Positions 60,804-64,000 of a stretch of DNA of 64,000 bases are shown one piece after another; position 1 is the first letter of the stretch, and every line of letters starts with the position of its first letter. Made by a program: the position numbers and the translations under genes. This stretch comes from Ruminococcus_G sp964621905. Lineage in GTDB: Bacteria; Bacillota; Clostridia; Lachnospirales; Lachnospiraceae. The DNA lies in the NCBI GenBank assembly GCA_964621905.1, contig CAZUNG010000010.1:1-64000 (forward strand), read 5' to 3'. The notes under the pieces are model-generated. The model saw only the letters and a program-made list of their open reading frames with translations. It searched no databases and had not been told where the DNA came from.

Positions 60804-62288
60804 ATGAATTGTATGAACTGCGGTGCTCTGTTAAATGAATCCTCACACTGCCCCAGGTGCGGGTTCGATGTAGTGGTGCAGAAAAAAGCATATCTTCTTT
60901 CGAACCTCTATTATAATCAGGGACTTGAAAAAGCGGAAATCCGGGATTTGTCCGGAGCGATCGATCTGCTGAAACGGAGCCTGAAATTTAATAAACTGAA
61001 TATTCAGGCCAGGAATCTGCTGGGACTGGTGTATTTTGAAACGGGAGAAGCTGTCTCGGCGCTGAGCGAATGGGTAATCAGTAAGAATATCATGCCGGAA
61101 GGAAACATTGCAGCGGAATATATTGACCGTCTGCAGGCGAATGCAAATAAACTGGACGGCATTAACCAGACGATCAAAAAGTATAATGACGCTTTGAACT
61201 GCTGCCGGAACGGCAGTGCTGATGTCGCGGTGATTCAGCTGAAAAAGATACTGACACAGAATCCGAAGCTGATCAAAGCGTATCATCTGCTGGCGCTTAA
61301 TTATATTCACGAAAAGGAATACGAAAGAGCGAGACGCATTCTTAAAAAAGCAGCAAAAATTGATAAGACAAACTCTACCACACTGAGGTTCCTGAGAGAA
61401 GTGGATGAACAGACCGGTACACATACGAATCTGGATTCGCGTTGGAATTTCAGGAAGGGAAAACGTGAAGACCGGGAAGAACAGACGGTTGTAAATGATG
61501 TTATTTTACCGCCTGCTTTCAGGGAAAGTTCCGTGTTCTCTACGATTTTGAATATAGGCTTCGGTCTGATTGTGGGAGCCTGTGTCGTATGGTTTTTGTT
61601 TGTCCCTGCCAGGGTCCAGAGTATTAACCGGGAAGCGAACAACAAGGTGACTGAATACAGCAATACGATGGCCAGTCAGGCTGCAGAGCTTTCCAAGATG
61701 GAAGACAAAATCAAGGAGTCTGAAGAAACAGTCAGTTCTGCGCAGGATAAGATTTCTGAAGCAGACGAACGCGTAACGAGTTATGAAAACCTGATCAAAG
61801 CATGGAGTGCATATCAGGAAGAAAATTACACGAATGCAGCAAATTGTCTTGCTGAAGTGAATGTGGATCTGCTGTCAGTGGATGCGAAAGCAATTTACGA
61901 CAGCATTTATGCAGATATCAGGTCCACTCTGTTTGCAAAATATAAGTCGGCGGGTTCTGAAGCATTTGATCAGAAGGATTATGCAACCGCTATCTCTGAG
62001 CTTACGCAGGCGGTTGAGATTGATGACACGGATTATGAAGTGTTAAATATTCTTGCCCATTCTTACCGTGAAAGCGGAGATACACAGAATGCACTGAAAT
62101 ATTTCCAGATGATCATTGAACAAAATCCGGACACACGGCGTGCATCGAGTGCCAAGGCTTATATTGATGCCATCAACAGCGGCCAGGATATTCTGAATGA
62201 AGACAGCGGCACAAGCTCCGAAGATCAGCAGGATAACGGGGAAGCAAACACCGGAGAAGAAAATTCCGGGGACAATTACGAAGAATAG
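60804..62288 (+). CDS. Zinc-ribbon and TPR membrane protein
   Basis: 494 residues. The N-terminal zinc ribbon has CMNCG and CPRCGFD (residues about 3-25). TPR-like helical pairs follow (AIDLLKRSLKFNKLNIQARN and ARRILKKAAKIDKTNSTTLR). One membrane helix near 242-265 separates them from an outer coiled coil and two more TPR units (AISELTQAVEIDDTDYEVLN, ALKYFQMIIEQNPDTRRASS). The tail is acidic and disordered. A scaffold or adaptor at the membrane is likely; its partner is unknown. It lies just before the spoIIA operon. Confidence 0.85.
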   Translation: MNCMNCGALLNESSHCPRCGFDVVVQKKAYLLSNLYYNQGLEKAEIRDLSGAIDLLKRSLKFNKLNIQARNLLGLVYFETGEAVSALSEWVISKNIMPEGNIAAEYIDRLQANANKLDGINQTIKKYNDALNCCRNGSADVAVIQLKKILTQNPKLIKAYHLLALNYIHEKEYERARRILKKAAKIDKTNSTTLRFLREVDEQTGTHTNLDSRWNFRKGKREDREEQTVVNDVILPPAFRESSVFSTILNIGFGLIVGACVVWFLFVPARVQSINREANNKVTEYSNTMASQAAELSKMEDKIKESEETVSSAQDKISEADERVTSYENLIKAWSAYQEENYTNAANCLAEVNVDLLSVDAKAIYDSIYADIRSTLFAKYKSAGSEAFDQKDYATAISELTQAVEIDDTDYEVLNILAHSYRESGDTQNALKYFQMIIEQNPDTRRASSAKAYIDAINSGQDILNEDSGTSSEDQQDNGEANTGEENSGDNYEE

Positions 62289-62299
62289 AGAAACCTCCA

Positions 62300-62340
62300 A
62301 AACGGGGATGCGCAGGGGACTGTGTATCTCCGTTTTGATT
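62300..62340 (+). terminator. Hairpin after the TPR gene
   Basis: AAAACGGGGAT pairs with ATCTCCGTTTT with one G-U pair. The T-run is short, so termination may be partial before the spoIIA operon. Confidence 0.6.
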
Positions 62341-62402
62341 CGAACGGGTTAAAAAGGGGAGAAGTTTTATTAAAAAATTAAATAAGGGGAGTATAAGAGC
62401 GT

Positions 62403-62768
62403 ATGGATGACATGTTTCGTGTGAGTGGGACGAGTCTTACGGTTTTCGTTCCAAAAGAATTAGATCATCACATTGCGGAAATGCTAAATCAAAAGACAGA
62501 CTGGATAATGGAGCAGAAAAATATACGGAAAATCATCTTTGATTTCAGAGAAACTGATTTTATGGACAGTTCTGGAATCGGAGTGATTATGGGAAGATAT
62601 CGGAATATCAATCTGATCGGAGGCAAAGTAGAAGCGGTACACGTAAATGACAGAATCGATAAGCTGCTTCATATGTCGGGAATTTATAAACTCATAGCGA
62701 TCAGCAAAGAGAAAAAATGGAATATTAAGGGGAATCAGAAAGGGGAACAGTATGGAGAACACGAATGA
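62403..62768 (+). CDS. spoIIAA: Anti-sigma-F factor antagonist
   Basis: 121 residues, STAS domain. It frees SigF by binding SpoIIAB. The phosphorylation site is a Ser in DFMDSSGIGVIMGRY, near residue 58. The C-terminus has an unusually long charged tail after IAISKEKKW. GGGGAG is about 10 nt upstream. It overlaps spoIIAB by 17 nt. I could not find a convincing SigH promoter or Spo0A box in the 115 nt upstream. Confidence 0.95.
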   Translation: MDDMFRVSGTSLTVFVPKELDHHIAEMLNQKTDWIMEQKNIRKIIFDFRETDFMDSSGIGVIMGRYRNINLIGGKVEAVHVNDRIDKLLHMSGIYKLIAISKEKKWNIKGNQKGEQYGEHE

Positions 62769-63198
62769 AATGAGCATTGAGTTTGACAGCCGCTCCTGCA
62801 ATGAGGGGTTTGCAAGGGTGGCGGTTGCGGCATTCTGTACGCAGCTGAATCCTACACTCGAGGAAGTTGCAGATGTAAAAACGGCCGTATCAGAGGCGAT
62901 CACAAATTCAATTATTCATGGCTATGAGAACGAGGTACATAAGATCAGGATAGAATGTAAAACGGTTGGTCATGAGCTGTATCTTACTGTGATTGATCAT
63001 GGAAAAGGAATTGAAGATGTAAAAAAGGCGATGGAGCCGCTTTTTACAACAAAACCGGAGTGGAACAGATCCGGTATGGGATTTGCTTTTATGGAAGCCT
63101 TCATGGACGAAGTCGTTGTGGTGTCAGAACCCGGAAAAGGGACAGAGGTTCACATGAAAAAGACAGTCGGAAGCCGTATTGGTGAGTTTCCGGAATGA
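62752..63198 (+). CDS. spoIIAB: Anti-sigma-F factor / serine kinase
   Basis: 148 residues of the GHKL ATPase fold. N-box VSEAITNSIIHGYEN near residue 46, G1 box DHGKGIEDV near 82, G2 box RSGMGFAFMEAF near 106. It holds SigF inactive and phosphorylates SpoIIAA. The start codon lies inside spoIIAA, so the two are made together. Confidence 0.96.
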   Translation: MENTNEMSIEFDSRSCNEGFARVAVAAFCTQLNPTLEEVADVKTAVSEAITNSIIHGYENEVHKIRIECKTVGHELYLTVIDHGKGIEDVKKAMEPLFTTKPEWNRSGMGFAFMEAFMDEVVVVSEPGKGTEVHMKKTVGSRIGEFPE

Positions 63199-63210
63199 GA
63201 AGGAGGAAGT

Positions 63211-63927
63211 ATGGAGCATACCCTTGCCCTGATTGAATTGGCGCACGAAGGGGATAAGGAAGCGAGAGATACGATAATCAATGAAAATATGGGTCTTGTC
63301 TGGAGTATCGTGAAACGGTTTGCAAACCGGGGCGTGGATATGGAGGATTTATTTCAGATAGGATGCATCGGACTGCTGAAAGCGGTGGATAAATTTGATT
63401 TGAGCTACGAAGTCAGGTTTTCTACTTATGCTGTTCCCATGATTGCCGGAGAGATGAAACGTTTTCTTCGGGATGACGGAATGATTAAAGTCAGCCGTTC
63501 TCTGAAAGAGACAGGATATAAAGCATATGCTGCGAAAGAGCAACTGGAAAAACAGATGGGGCGTGAGCCCACACTGTCTGAGATTGCTGCTGTGATGGAA
63601 GTGCCGGAAGAAGAACTGGTGGAGGCGATGGATGCTGGGGCTCAGATCGAGTCCTTGCAGCAGACCATCTACCAGAGTGAAGGCAACAGTATCGAGCTGA
63701 TGGATAAGCTGAAGGAGGAAGGCAACAGTCAGGAGACGGCACTTGACCGGATCGTTCTGGCGGAAGTTCTTGGGACTCTTGGTGCCAGAGAACGGGAATT
63801 GATCTATAAAAGATATTTCCAGGATATGACACAGACTGCGATTGCAAAAGAAATGGGAATGACTCAGGTTCAGGTATCCAGAATGGAAAAAAAGATTTTA
63901 TTGGGATTACGGGGAAAGTTGTTGTAA
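63211..63927 (+). CDS. sigF: Forespore sigma factor SigF
   Basis: 238 residues, sigma-70 family. Region 2 contains VEDLFQIG-like MEDLFQIGCIGLLKAVDKFD, region 3 TGYKAYAAKEQLEKQMGREP, and region 4 the helix-turn-helix MTQTAIAKEMGMTQVQVSRM. SigF and SigG are hard to tell apart by sequence, but the place after spoIIAA and spoIIAB identifies SigF. It directs early forespore genes. AGGAGG precedes the ATG. Its last codons form the start of the terminator. Confidence 0.95.
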   Translation: MEHTLALIELAHEGDKEARDTIINENMGLVWSIVKRFANRGVDMEDLFQIGCIGLLKAVDKFDLSYEVRFSTYAVPMIAGEMKRFLRDDGMIKVSRSLKETGYKAYAAKEQLEKQMGREPTLSEIAAVMEVPEEELVEAMDAGAQIESLQQTIYQSEGNSIELMDKLKEEGNSQETALDRIVLAEVLGTLGARERELIYKRYFQDMTQTAIAKEMGMTQVQVSRMEKKILLGLRGKLL

Positions 63928-63949
63928 CTTTCTCCGTATATTTTTTTGC
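63909..63949 (+). terminator. Terminator of the spoIIA operon
   Basis: ACGGGGAAAGTT pairs with AACTTTCTCCGT, with the stop codon inside the loop region, followed by a T-run. The last 50 nt of the window hold no complete gene; AAGAAGG at the edge could be the ribosome site of the next one. Confidence 0.85.
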
Positions 63950-64000
63950 AAATCTTCAATACTAATGAAAGAACGAACAGAATGTGTAGAAAGAAGGTAA

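Overview
The window looks like a chromosomal segment of a spore-forming anaerobe of the Clostridia, most likely Lachnospiraceae (Blautia/Lachnoclostridium-like). Reasons: moderate GC with AT-rich intergenic regions, strong AGGAGG-type ribosome binding sites, a complete spoIIAA-spoIIAB-sigF locus, an alpha/beta-type spore protein, DUF4250, formate-tetrahydrofolate ligase behind a ZTP riboswitch, AddAB, and RbsABC-type sugar transport. The genus cannot be fixed from sequence alone. I saw no rRNA, tRNA, transposase, phage gene or CRISPR array.

Layout. 1-4014: the tail of one CDS, then a three-gene operon (ABC ATPase, membrane-anchored CARDB-like protein, MacB/FtsX-type permease). 4004-8570: divergent TetR regulator and NAD-dependent reductase; on the minus strand, fhs followed by a FocA-type formate channel, behind a ZTP riboswitch with its own promoter. 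8679-15033: three tandem secreted proteins with cell-wall-binding repeats and a C-terminal NlpC/P60 domain, each with the same promoter carrying a WalR-type direct repeat. 15046-17942: nucleoside salvage (cytidine deaminase, pyrimidine nucleoside phosphorylase, BMP-family lipoprotein). 18108-26657: a PcsB/CwlO-like NlpC/P60 hydrolase, ClpB, DUF4250, a methyltransferase, Hsp33, NAD+ synthetase and a membrane-anchored protein. 26835-35274: AddB, AddA and a MATE exporter. 35377-37440: PadR, DUF1700, DUF4097 and PspC genes. 37497-38295: a spore protein and an SGNH hydrolase.

38303-38870: a cobalamin riboswitch with its own promoter and terminator but no gene behind it. 38929-43656: a very large RND exporter with a coiled-coil insertion, a palindromic operator and its TetR regulator. 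43625-48695: a T-box leader, valS and an LtaS-like sulfatase-fold enzyme. 48785-59224: a carbohydrate-type locus with a LacI regulator, a Gfo/Idh/MocA oxidoreductase, a long intergenic region with repeated operator-like sites and a possible small RNA, a half-length sugar-binding lipoprotein, an AraC regulator, a URO-D-family protein, an RbsA-type ATPase, two permeases and a full-length sugar-binding lipoprotein. 59358-64000: folC, a small protein, a zinc-ribbon/TPR membrane protein and the spoIIA operon.

Themes: one-carbon metabolism (ZTP riboswitch, fhs, formate channel, folC), envelope remodelling (four NlpC/P60 enzymes, LtaS-like protein, PadR/PspC cluster) and RNA-based control (ZTP, cobalamin, T-box). 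The best candidates for something undescribed are the gene-less cobalamin riboswitch transcript, the one-lobe sugar-binding lipoprotein with its elaborate upstream region, and the URO-D protein inside a sugar ABC operon. All functions are read from the sequence without database searches.
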